Numbered from the stretch's first letter, positions 16,991 through 24,260 are shown. The stretch is 30,048 nucleotides of DNA from WHSV01 sp050694055 (GCA_050694055.1 JBOGWX010000156.1:1-30048), one strand, 5' to 3'. Made by a program: numbers and translations. Notes: generated by a model not told the origin, from the letters alone.

Positions 16991-17686
16991 TCAATACAGG
17001 TATGGGCTGTCGGGCCTCTTCACTTCTTCTATCGAGTCCGGGGCGAGTTTCAGCTCGGTGCCGTCGTCTTGGAGCACACCGCTCACGCGCAGCCAGGTGT
17101 TGTCCGGGTACCCGGTTGTGGCCTCGCCCACCACCGTGACCGAATAGGGAATCGCGTCGGCGGCGCAGCACGACACGTAGAAGCGGGTCAGCGTGAGCTC
17201 GCCCGCACCGGCCCCCGACACGAACCCGGTCAGGTTCAGCTCCGTGCCCTCACCGATTCCCAGCGTGGCTGCGTACTCGTCGGAGCTGTTGGCGAAGTGC
17301 ACGTCGATGAAGTTCGGCGGGCGCCCGGCCTCGGGCGCCGGCGGAGCGAGCAGACCGGAGGTGGCACCCGCTCCCGTCGCCTTGCGCGACGCCGCGAGCG
17401 CGCCCAGCTCGGCCTGGGGAACGGCGATCACCGCCAGGATGGGAATCAGGAGCGTGACGATCCCTATGAGGTCGCTGCGCGACATCTTGCGGGCAGTCCC
17501 CTCGGCCATGCGGAGGGCCACGAAGTGAGCCACCGCGGCCGCCCCCAGGGTGGCGCACCCGAACGGCACCACCCAGTAGGTGCGGGGGCCGAGAAAGCGC
17601 ACCATCTCGCCGCTCACCCACAGATAACCGAAGAAGCCCGCCCACAGGGTCAGCACGATCGCTCGAGCGAGGCGTGAGTTGCTCAA
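16991..17686 (-). CDS. TIGR03943/DUF1980 putative permease subunit (copy 1)
   Basis: A 231-residue protein of the TIGR03943 (DUF1980, YcgQ-like) family. It has three or so N-terminal hydrophobic segments (about 8-25, 36-60 and 73-92), a variable linker, and a C-terminal soluble beta domain. That domain holds the family signature ELTLTRFYVSCCAADAIPY with C173-C174, and ends NTWLRVSGVLQ and PDSPYLY. Members almost always accompany an ArsP_1/YraQ permease, as here, where the permease gene ends 34 bases upstream. The paired cysteines suggest metal or thiol binding, an inference. The start is TTG at 17686, chosen because GAGGAGGGAAG lies directly upstream and the protein then begins at the first family-like residues. 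The same gene pair recurs at 20069-21866 on the other strand. Confidence 0.85.
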   Translation of the reverse strand: MSNSRLARAIVLTLWAGFFGYLWVSGEMVRFLGPRTYWVVPFGCATLGAAAVAHFVALRMAEGTARKMSRSDLIGIVTLLIPILAVIAVPQAELGALAASRKATGAGATSGLLAPPAPEAGRPPNFIDVHFANSSDEYAATLGIGEGTELNLTGFVSGAGAGELTLTRFYVSCCAADAIPYSVTVVGEATTGYPDNTWLRVSGVLQDDGTELKLAPDSIEEVKRPDSPYLY

Positions 17687-17720
17687 CTTCCCTCCTCGAC
17701 GCGGGCGGCGGCTCGAGTGC

Positions 17721-18722
17721 TCATGGCTGCAACAACACCTCGAACCACAGCGAGCCCGCCAGCGTGACCGGCAGCGCGACCGCGACCAGGCGCACGACGA
17801 AGCGGCGCCTGAAGGTGGCACCGTAGAGCAGGGTCAGCTTCGCGTCGACGACGGGCCCGAAGACCAGGAACGCGAGCTGCGAGCCGAGGGGGAACTGCAC
17901 GAAGCTCACCGCCACGAAGGCGTCGGCCTCGCTGCACAGAGACAGCACGAACGCGAGGCCCATCATGGCCATGGCCCCCACGATCGGGCTCTGCGCGACG
18001 CCCGACACGATGCTCTGGGGAAGCACGGTCTGCATCAGCGCTGCAATCGCACCGCCCAGCACCACGAAGCGACCCATGAAGAAGAAATCGGAGGCGAGAT
18101 GGCCGGTGAAGGCGCCGAAGCGCGCCTCGTGAGCGTGCTCCTGGTCCCCGCCCTCGCCGGGCCGCGGCCGCAACAGCTCCTGGGCCTGGTCGCCCCCGAT
18201 GGCCCACCCGGCCGCCAGCGCGAGGACGAGCCCAAGCCCGGCGCGGCCGAGCACCATCTCGGTCGCCACTCCCCGGCCCGCGTAGGCCACCCAGGTCGAG
18301 AGCAGCACGATGGGATTGAGGATCGGTGATGCCAGCATGAAAGCGAGGCCCGCGGCCGGGTGCATGCCCTTGGCGATCAGCCGCCGGGCGACGGGCACCG
18401 AGCCGCACTCACATACCGGAAAGGCGAACCCGCCGAGGGCCGCCGCGGGCAGCTGCGCGGGAAGGGGCAGAGCCGCAGCCTTGGCGAACCAGCGAGGCGG
18501 CAGGTAGACCTCGATCACCGCCGACACGAGCGCACCCATCAGGACGAAGGGCAAAGCCTCCACGACCAGCGAGGTGAAGATCAGCACGAACGTGCCGGCC
18601 GCAGGCACCTCGTCGAGCCCGGCAACGTGCCCGATCCCCACGAGCGCAATCGCTCCCGCCGCCAGTGCGACCATCAATCCGCGCGTGTCGGGACGTCTGA
18701 CGACAGCGGTGTCGGTGCTCAT
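17721..18722 (-). CDS. ArsP_1/YraQ-type permease (copy 1)
   Basis: A 333-residue polytopic permease of the PF03773 family. The two signature motifs are FPVCECGSVPVARRL (about residues 101-115) and LSLCSEADAFVAVSFVQF (about 250-267), along with LASPILNPIVLLSTW. Family members include the organoarsenical exporter ArsP and uncharacterised YraQ/YcgR proteins; the conserved cysteines are thought to bind metals or thiols. The cytoplasmic loop has only a weak His cluster (QEHAHEARF), unlike copy 2. ATG at 18722 has GAGG about ten bases upstream. It is the first gene of the minus-strand series and its start is only 27 bases from the start of the divergent AP-like gene. The substrate cannot be read from sequence. 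Confidence 0.9.
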   Translation of the reverse strand: MSTDTAVVRRPDTRGLMVALAAGAIALVGIGHVAGLDEVPAAGTFVLIFTSLVVEALPFVLMGALVSAVIEVYLPPRWFAKAAALPLPAQLPAAALGGFAFPVCECGSVPVARRLIAKGMHPAAGLAFMLASPILNPIVLLSTWVAYAGRGVATEMVLGRAGLGLVLALAAGWAIGGDQAQELLRPRPGEGGDQEHAHEARFGAFTGHLASDFFFMGRFVVLGGAIAALMQTVLPQSIVSGVAQSPIVGAMAMMGLAFVLSLCSEADAFVAVSFVQFPLGSQLAFLVFGPVVDAKLTLLYGATFRRRFVVRLVAVALPVTLAGSLWFEVLLQP

Positions 18723-18749
18723 GACTGGCCTCACGGTAGCCTGAGTTGC
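18723..18749. promoter_or_regulatory. 27-base divergent start region
   Basis: Two genes start back to back, ATG at 18722 on the minus strand and GTG at 18750 on the plus strand, leaving 27 bases. Two conventional promoters with leaders cannot fit without overlapping the coding sequences, so promoters within the opposing genes or leaderless transcripts are implied. If translation of the plus gene instead begins at the GTG at 18771 the gap is 48 bases. Confidence 0.5.
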
Positions 18750-20069
18750 GTGGTTCTTGGACGGAAGACGGTGTCACTGCTGGTCGTGCTCGGCGTCTTG
18801 GGATTCCCGGCCCTCCTTCTGCGCTTCCTCTGCGTGGGCAACTCGTGCGACGAGCAGGTGAGCGCCTCTTCGGAGGTTCCGTTTTGCTCGCTCGATGCGG
18901 GGCTTCGCTCTCGCCTCGAGGACGGCTTCAGGGAGGGGCGCTCGCCCGAGGTGCTCGTCGTGGCGCGCTCCGATTCGATCGCGGGTGGAACCGGCTATCG
19001 CAGGACGGGCGTGGCCCCCCCGTGGCCCTCTTCCGACCTCGGCGGGGCGCGTGTGCCGCTTCTGTTCACCGGCGAGGGCGTGACCGCCGCCGAGCTACCG
19101 GCCGGCACGAGCGTGACCGACATCGCCCCGACGCTCGCCGAGGTAATCGACTTCGAACGTCCCTTCCCCGAGGTTCGCTCCGGCGAAGCGATCCCGGGAG
19201 TCGCGCAGGGCGAGGCCCCGAGGCTGTTGCTGCAGGTCATCTGGAAGGGCGTGGGCAGCGAGGACCTCGAGGGACAACCCGAGAGGTGGCCCTACCTGGC
19301 GTCGCTCATGGACGAGGGTGCGGCGACGTTGGAGGGCGACACCGGGTCGCTGCCGCTCGAGCCGGCCGCAGTCATCAGCACGATCGGCACCGGCGGCTCG
19401 CCCAGCCAGCACGGCATCACCGGAGAGCTGGTGCGCAACGACGAGGGCGAGCTGGTCGGCGCCTTCTCCGCGGGCGCGGAGTCGCCGGTCATCGCAACCC
19501 TGGGCGACGATCTCGACGAGGTCCTCGGCCAGGAGCCCCTGGTCGGCGTGGTCGGAGCAAGCCCGAGCGACCGGGGTGCGAGCGGAGGCGAGTGGTACGG
19601 CGCCGGCAGCGACTCGGACGAGGTCGTCATCGACCGCAAGGATCAGGTCGGGCCCGCCGTCGCGATGCTGTCGGGCGGATTCGGGACCGACGAGGTCCCG
19701 GACCTCATGTCCGTGGTGATGAACGGCGACCTCCGAGCGATGGACCGGGGCCTGAAGCGGATCGTGGCCGCCGCCGTGGAGGCGTCGGACGGTTCGCTGG
19801 CGCTGGCGCTGACGGCCACCGGCTCGGCGGCCTCGGAAGCCGGGATGACGGCGGCGGAGGTCGCGACCGAGGTCGACGAGGCCGTGGGCGAGACGGTGAC
19901 CGAAGCGGCCGTACCGGGAGGGCTGTTCCTCGATCAGCGCGCGCTGACCGACCTCGAGATCTCCGAAGACGAGGTCATAGCCGAGCTGCGGCGGCTGCGG
20001 GGGCCGGACGGCGCCCTCTTCGGCGACGTCTTCGCGGCGATCGCGGTGAGCTTTGCGAGGTTTTGCTGA
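18750..20069 (+). CDS. Catalytically degenerate AP-superfamily protein, permuted (paralog 3)
   Basis: A 439-residue membrane-anchored relative of the proteins at 11952-13592 and 14928-16682. It keeps their scaffold: signal anchor (residues 8-27), CSLDAGL, GRSPEVLVV, RVPLLFTGEGV, SVTDIAPTLA, then ISTIGTGGSPSQHGITGELVRNDEGE. The active-site positions are changed: the first Asp is K166 in VIWKGVGSE, the nucleophile segment reads PLEPAAVIST, the second Asp-His region reads AMDRGLK, the ADH motif reads ATG (356-358), and the N-terminal His motif reads GVAPPWP. It should therefore not be a working hydrolase. The open frame is intact, which favours a non-catalytic role over decay. Cysteines are at 28, 33, 46 and the last residue 439. 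The GTG at 18750 retains a basic residue before the anchor; GTG 18771 is an alternative. Its TGA overlaps the permease ATG (TGATG). Confidence 0.78.
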   Translation: MVLGRKTVSLLVVLGVLGFPALLLRFLCVGNSCDEQVSASSEVPFCSLDAGLRSRLEDGFREGRSPEVLVVARSDSIAGGTGYRRTGVAPPWPSSDLGGARVPLLFTGEGVTAAELPAGTSVTDIAPTLAEVIDFERPFPEVRSGEAIPGVAQGEAPRLLLQVIWKGVGSEDLEGQPERWPYLASLMDEGAATLEGDTGSLPLEPAAVISTIGTGGSPSQHGITGELVRNDEGELVGAFSAGAESPVIATLGDDLDEVLGQEPLVGVVGASPSDRGASGGEWYGAGSDSDEVVIDRKDQVGPAVAMLSGGFGTDEVPDLMSVVMNGDLRAMDRGLKRIVAAAVEASDGSLALALTATGSAASEAGMTAAEVATEVDEAVGETVTEAAVPGGLFLDQRALTDLEISEDEVIAELRRLRGPDGALFGDVFAAIAVSFARFC

Positions 20070-21103
20070 TGGCCGTCCACAGCCCCTCCGTGGACACGCG
20101 GCTCGAGACCGGCTACCGCTACGCCGGGGCGATGGCCGGGGCGCTGCTCGCCTTCGGGGGCGCGCTCTACCTCTTCGATCCCGCGCGCGTCGCGGGAGTG
20201 CAGAACTTCTTCTTGGTGTTCGGCAGCCTGCTCATCGAAGCGGTTCCCTTCATCCTCCTGGGGGCTTTGGTGTCGGCCTTCATCGAGGTGTTCGTGCCCA
20301 AGACCGTCTTCGAGAAGCTGACGCGGTTGCCGCGCCCGTTACAGCTGCCCGTGTCGGGCCTTGCGGGAGCCGCCTTTCCGGTGTGCGAGTGCGGGTCGGT
20401 GCCGGTGGCGCGCCGGCTCATAGTGAAGGGGTTGATGCCGTCGGCCGCAGTGACCTTCATGCTGGCGGCCCCCGTGCTCAATCCCATCGTCATCGCTTCG
20501 ACCGCGGTCGCTTACCGAGGGCGCGATGTCTTCTGGCCGATGGTGCTCGGACGAGCCGGACTGGGCTTCCTGGTGGCGATGGCGGTCGGTTACGTCATCA
20601 GCGACGAGACCAAGGACCAGCTGCTCCGCAGGCGAACCGGGCAGACGCCCGGCCACGGCCACGACCACGGCCACGGCCATGACCACGAGCACGAGCACGA
20701 GAACAAGTCCCGGGCGTTCTTCGGGCATCTCTCCGGCGACTTCGTCTTCATGGGACGGTTCCTGGTGATCGGCGCCATGATCGCGGCCGCGCTGCAGACC
20801 TTCGTGCCGCAGTCGATCATCGGGGGGGTCGCCGGAACGCCGGTGGTCAGCCTCCTGGCCATGATGGCCCTGGCCTTCCTGCTGTCGCTGTGCTCGGAGT
20901 CGGATGCGTTCGTGGCGGCCTCGTTCGTGCAGTTCGGCGTCGGGGGACAACTCGCCTTCCTGGTGTTCGGACCCATGGTCGACACCAAGCTCGGCATCCT
21001 CTACGGGGCGACGTTCCGCCAGGGCTTCTTCAAGGTGGTCGTGATCGTCGTTACCGCCGGGACTTTGGTTGGATGTCTATGGTTGGAGATTCTCTTCGGA
21101 TGA
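20069..21103 (+). CDS. ArsP_1/YraQ-type permease with His-rich loop (copy 2)
   Basis: A 344-residue PF03773 permease closely similar to the one at 17721-18722. It has FPVCECGSVPVARRL (residues 103-117), LAAPVLNPIVIAST and LSLCSESDAFVAASFVQF. Between the two membrane halves lies a loop with eight histidines alternating with Gly, Asp and Glu (residues 196-210, such as HGHDHGHGHDH). This is the kind of sequence seen in zinc, nickel or copper handling proteins and suggests a divalent metal sensor or buffer; the transported species remains unknown. ATG at 20069 shares bases with the TGA of the degenerate AP gene, so translation is probably coupled. A TIGR03943 gene follows after ten bases. Confidence 0.9.
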   Translation: MAVHSPSVDTRLETGYRYAGAMAGALLAFGGALYLFDPARVAGVQNFFLVFGSLLIEAVPFILLGALVSAFIEVFVPKTVFEKLTRLPRPLQLPVSGLAGAAFPVCECGSVPVARRLIVKGLMPSAAVTFMLAAPVLNPIVIASTAVAYRGRDVFWPMVLGRAGLGFLVAMAVGYVISDETKDQLLRRRTGQTPGHGHDHGHGHDHEHEHENKSRAFFGHLSGDFVFMGRFLVIGAMIAAALQTFVPQSIIGGVAGTPVVSLLAMMALAFLLSLCSESDAFVAASFVQFGVGGQLAFLVFGPMVDTKLGILYGATFRQGFFKVVVIVVTAGTLVGCLWLEILFG

Positions 21104-21113
21104 GGTCTTCGAG

Positions 21114-21866
21114 ATGAGCGCAGTTCGGACTGCAGAGGGGCTCGGGGGCCGCGCGAATACGGCCAAGTCGATCTCTCCGGCGCGCGTCATGGACACCCTT
21201 GCCCTCGGCTCCTGGGCCGCGGTGTTCTGGTTCCTGCTCATCGCCGATCGCACGTCGTTGTTCTTGTCCTCACGCACCGCGTGGGTCGTGCCCACCGGGG
21301 CGATTCTGTTGAGCCTCGGCTTCGTGGGCCGGCTGGCGTCTCTGCGCAGCGAAGAGCCCAAGCCCATCACCCTGCGCTCCGCGTGGGGCATCGGACTGAT
21401 CATCATGCCGGTGATCACCGTTCTGGCGCTTCCCCCCGCCTCGCTCGGCTCATACGCCGCCTCACGCCGATCGACCTTCAGCAGCGGCGGAATCGTGGCG
21501 TCGGCCGAGGACATCGCGGCCGGCGACCTCTCACTCCTCGACGTCGCGGGAGGGCTGCGTTCGCGCGACGGCGTGGCAGCCCTGGTCGACCGCGCCGGAG
21601 AGGAGGTCGACTTCACCGGCTTCGTGACCAAGGAACCGGGCGCGCCGGCCGATGAGTTCATGCTCACTCGCTTCCTGGTGAGCTGCTGCGTTGCCGACGC
21701 GTTGAGCGTCAACGTGCGCGTCGTGGGCGCCCCGCCCGGCCGGTTCAAGGCCGACGAATGGGTGCGCGTGTCCGGCAACTTCTATCCGCTGGGCCGCGAC
21801 GTGATCGTCGACTCGACGGACATCGAGAAGGTCGAGCGACCGAAGCGCCCTTACCTGAGTCCTTGA
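21114..21866 (+). CDS. TIGR03943/DUF1980 putative permease subunit (copy 2)
   Basis: A 250-residue homologue of the protein at 16991-17686. It has an extra N-terminal tail, hydrophobic segments at about residues 27-46, 52-72 and 90-108, and the C-terminal soluble domain with EFMLTRFLVSCCVADALSV containing C191-C192, DEWVRVSGNF and KRPYLSP. ATG at 21114 has GAGG eight to nine bases upstream. It completes a plus-strand operon of degenerate AP protein, permease and TIGR03943 protein. The family normally partners the permease as a second subunit at the membrane. The CC motif and the adjacent His-rich permease suggest metal binding, an inference. Confidence 0.85.
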   Translation: MSAVRTAEGLGGRANTAKSISPARVMDTLALGSWAAVFWFLLIADRTSLFLSSRTAWVVPTGAILLSLGFVGRLASLRSEEPKPITLRSAWGIGLIIMPVITVLALPPASLGSYAASRRSTFSSGGIVASAEDIAAGDLSLLDVAGGLRSRDGVAALVDRAGEEVDFTGFVTKEPGAPADEFMLTRFLVSCCVADALSVNVRVVGAPPGRFKADEWVRVSGNFYPLGRDVIVDSTDIEKVERPKRPYLSP

Positions 21867-21923
21867 ACCGACGCGGAGGCAGCCGTTAGCAGGGCGACAT
21901 ACCGTGAGGAAGGGGCTCGCCGT

Positions 21924-21962
21924 GCTAGCCTCCTAGCGGTTCTCACGGTCACCGTGTTCTCA
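21924..21962 (+). promoter_or_regulatory. Palindrome and direct repeats before GT2 gene
   Basis: The 119-base gap before the GT2 gene holds GCTAG/CTAGC (21924-21937), a perfect palindrome CACGGT-C-ACCGTG (21944-21956), and GTTCTCA repeated at 21939-21945 and 21956-21962. The arrangement looks like an operator near a promoter for the GT2 gene, but no regulator is identified. Confidence 0.4.
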
Positions 21963-21985
21963 GGCACATCTAGGAGGGTCCCCGC

Positions 21986-23023
21986 ATGGGGCTGAGGGTC
22001 TTCGGCGTCATCGTCGCCGCACTGCTGGCTGCGTTCGCAGTTAGACGTTTCCGCAAGGGACAGCTTCGGCGCGGCGAGGCGCTGCTGATCGCAGCGGTTT
22101 CGAGCGCGCTCACGGTGACCGCGATCGCTCCGAACCTCCTGGACCCGGTGCTGTCGGCACTCGGTTTCCATCCCGGTCAGGAGCGCCGCATCATCGGTCT
22201 GCTGGTGCTCTCCAACCTGTTCACCCTGGCGCTGGTCTTCCGGGGCTTCGTCAGGGACGACACTCTCTCGGACGAGATCGGCAACCTGGTCGACTACGTG
22301 GCCCTCAGACGGCTTCAGGACGAGGGCCACCCCGAGCTCATCGGTTCCGCTGCGGTCGTGATTCCCGCCTACAACGAGGCCGACAACCTGCCGAGCGTGC
22401 TCACCGAGATCCCACCCGAGGTCGGGGGCCTGAGGGTCCAACCCATCGTGATCGCGGACGGCTGCACCGATGCGACCGAGACCGCCGCACGAAACCTGGG
22501 TGCGACGGTCATCCGCAGGGACCTCCGGCGCGGCTCGGGTGCTGCCGTGCGACTCGGTTATCAGGCCGCCCTCGAGGGGGGCGCGCGCGTCATCGTCACG
22601 CTCGACGCCGACGGGCAGCACGACCCCGGGGAGATGGAGGGACTGGTCAAACCTCTTCTGAACGACGACGTCGATATGGTCCAGGGCTCTCGAATCCTCG
22701 GCCAGTTCGAGGTCGAATCTCACGCTCGCAAGCACGGGGTGCGCGTCTTCGCGTGGCTCTTGACGTTGCTCGGGAGCTCGCGCATCACCGACCCTTCGAC
22801 CGGTTACCGGGCGATGACCTCCTCTGCGCTGCGGCAACTCGACCTTCGCCAAGACCAGTTCTACGTCTCGGAGTTGATCCTCGACGCGTCCCGCAAGGGC
22901 ATGAACGTGATCGAGGTGCCCATCACCATTCGCGCCCGCGCCTCGGGCGCCAGCAAGAAGCCGACGACCTTCCGCTACGCATGGGGCTTCAGCAAGGCCA
23001 TCATGCGCACCTGGCTCCGCTAG
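21986..23023 (+). CDS. DUF2304-GT2 fusion, polyprenyl-phosphate sugar transferase-like
   Basis: A 345-residue protein with two parts. Residues 1 to about 112 contain three hydrophobic segments and a short charged stretch resembling the small DUF2304 membrane proteins. Residues 120-345 are a GT-A family 2 glycosyltransferase: AAVVIPAYNEADNLPSVL, IVIADGCTDAT, the metal-binding VTLDADGQHDP with D207 and D209, DPSTGYRAM and FYVSELILDASRKG. The GT2 part resembles dolichyl/polyprenyl-phosphate mannose or glucose synthases, which load sugars onto a lipid carrier on the inner membrane face. DUF2304 genes usually lie next to such GT2 genes; here they are one chain. ATG at 21986 follows AGGAGGG. It could supply lipid-linked sugar to the GT-C-like protein at 9821-11881; this is inference. 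Confidence 0.88.
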   Translation: MGLRVFGVIVAALLAAFAVRRFRKGQLRRGEALLIAAVSSALTVTAIAPNLLDPVLSALGFHPGQERRIIGLLVLSNLFTLALVFRGFVRDDTLSDEIGNLVDYVALRRLQDEGHPELIGSAAVVIPAYNEADNLPSVLTEIPPEVGGLRVQPIVIADGCTDATETAARNLGATVIRRDLRRGSGAAVRLGYQAALEGGARVIVTLDADGQHDPGEMEGLVKPLLNDDVDMVQGSRILGQFEVESHARKHGVRVFAWLLTLLGSSRITDPSTGYRAMTSSALRQLDLRQDQFYVSELILDASRKGMNVIEVPITIRARASGASKKPTTFRYAWGFSKAIMRTWLR

Positions 23024-23082
23024 CAGCACGCGACTCCAGCTCGAGCGAATCTGGTAGCCCGTCCTCGCCTGGGTACTCGGCA

Positions 23083-23099
23083 ACGGTCTGGATGACCGT
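23083..23099 (+). repeat. Short perfect hairpin after GT2 gene
   Basis: ACGGTC and GACCGT pair around the loop TGGAT, in the 133-base gap between the GT2 and aldo/keto reductase genes. No T-run follows, so it is only a weak terminator or operator candidate. Confidence 0.35.
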
Positions 23100-23156
23100 G
23101 ACGAGAAAGGGTGGTCGTGGAATGAGGCGACGCAACCTACGACTAAGGTGACCGGC

Positions 23157-24131
23157 ATGGAATACAGAAACCTGGGTTCTGCGGGACTCAAGATCAGCGA
23201 GATCGCGCTCGGAAACTGGATCACCCACGGGGGCCAGGTCGGAAACGATGCGGCGAAAGCTTGCGTCGCGGCGGCGCTCGACGAAGGAATCAACTTCTTC
23301 GACACGGCCGACGTCTACGCAGGTGGGAGGGCCGAGTCGGTGCTCGGCGACATCCTCAAAGGCGTTCGGCGGTCCTCTTACGTCCTGGCGACGAAGGTGT
23401 ACTGGTCTACGGGTGACACGGTCAACGACCGAGGCCTGTCGCGCAAGCACGTTATCGAGTCGTGCGATGCGTCGTTGAAGCGGCTTCAGACCGACTACGT
23501 CGATCTCTACCAGGCACATCGTTTCGACACCGAGGTAAGTCTCGAGGAAACTCTGCGCGCGTTCGAGGATCTCGTTCGTCAGGGCAAAGCCCTGCATATC
23601 GGGGTCAGCGAGTGGACCGCCGAGCAGATCTCCGAATTGCTCAGCATCGCCGACGAGATGGGCTTCGATCGGATCGTGTCGTCGCAGCCGCAGTATTCGA
23701 TGCTGTGGCGCGTCCCCGAAGCCGAGGTCATCCCGCTCTGCCGGCGCGAGGGAATCGGTCAGATCTGCTGGTCACCTCTCGCCATGGGGGTGCTGACCGG
23801 GAAGTACAAGCCGGGTGAGGCACATCCCGAGGGCAGCCGGGGGGCGCATGGAAGCGGCGTCGAAGCTGATTACCTCAGCGAGAAGACGTTGACGGCCGTG
23901 CAGAACCTGAGACCGATCGCCGGCGATCTCGGGGTGTCCATGGCGACGCTGGCGCTGGCGTGGGTGCTCCACAACGACAACGTGGCCGCGGCCATCATCG
24001 GAGCGACCAAGCCCGAGCAGGTGCGCGAGAACGTCACAGCTTCAGGGCTCGAGCTCGACGACGACGTACTGAAACGCATCGACGAAACCCTGGGCGACAT
24101 CCCGGCCACGGACCCCTCGCTCACGGGCTAG
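23157..24131 (+). CDS. Aldo/keto reductase
   Basis: A 324-residue NADPH-dependent aldo/keto reductase, the normal family size. The catalytic tetrad is visible: D49 and Y54 in FFDTADVYAGG, K80 in LATKVYW and H121 in LYQAHRFD. The cofactor end has IIGATKPEQVRENV. The overall pattern (EYRNLGSAGLKISEIALGNW, GVSEWTAEQI, SSQPQYSMLWR) resembles the group containing potassium-channel beta-subunit-like and YghZ-type enzymes, which reduce aldehydes and ketones in the cytoplasm. ATG at 23157 follows AAGG by eight bases and matches the usual family start; a GTG at 23148 would add three residues. It is apparently a single-gene unit; no neighbour indicates its substrate. Confidence 0.93.
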   Translation: MEYRNLGSAGLKISEIALGNWITHGGQVGNDAAKACVAAALDEGINFFDTADVYAGGRAESVLGDILKGVRRSSYVLATKVYWSTGDTVNDRGLSRKHVIESCDASLKRLQTDYVDLYQAHRFDTEVSLEETLRAFEDLVRQGKALHIGVSEWTAEQISELLSIADEMGFDRIVSSQPQYSMLWRVPEAEVIPLCRREGIGQICWSPLAMGVLTGKYKPGEAHPEGSRGAHGSGVEADYLSEKTLTAVQNLRPIAGDLGVSMATLALAWVLHNDNVAAAIIGATKPEQVRENVTASGLELDDDVLKRIDETLGDIPATDPSLTG

Positions 24132-24149
24132 ACCTCGGTTCCACATCGC

Positions 24150-24190
24150 GATCCGGCTTTGGGTCCGTCACGAGCCAGACACCGGATCGA
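24150..24190. repeat. CGATCCGG inverted repeat after aldo/keto reductase
   Basis: CGATCCGG (24150-24157) and CCGGATCG (24183-24190) form perfect 8-base arms separated by 25 bases. The site lies just after the aldo/keto reductase stop. A further small inverted repeat, GTGAC-CTGA-GTCAC, lies near 24210-24223. Neither has a T-run. Confidence 0.4.
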
Positions 24191-24260
24191 GTCGCCTAAT
24201 TCCGGCAGAACTGTGACCTGAGTCACTGACAGGTGGATGGCCCAGCCACATTGTCGCTAG

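Noticed and set aside
18746..20068. Extension of the permease frame upstream of 20069
   Set aside because: It is a shadow of the degenerate AP gene, very Arg/Gly-rich and without homology features.
18750..20069. Calling the degenerate AP gene a pseudogene
   Set aside because: The 439-codon frame is intact, has clean junctions and retains scaffold motifs; only active-site positions are lost.
20651..20702. Tandem repeat from GGCCACGACCACG-like units as a mobile or CRISPR repeat
   Set aside because: It is the coding sequence of the His-rich loop, in frame and flanked by permease helices.
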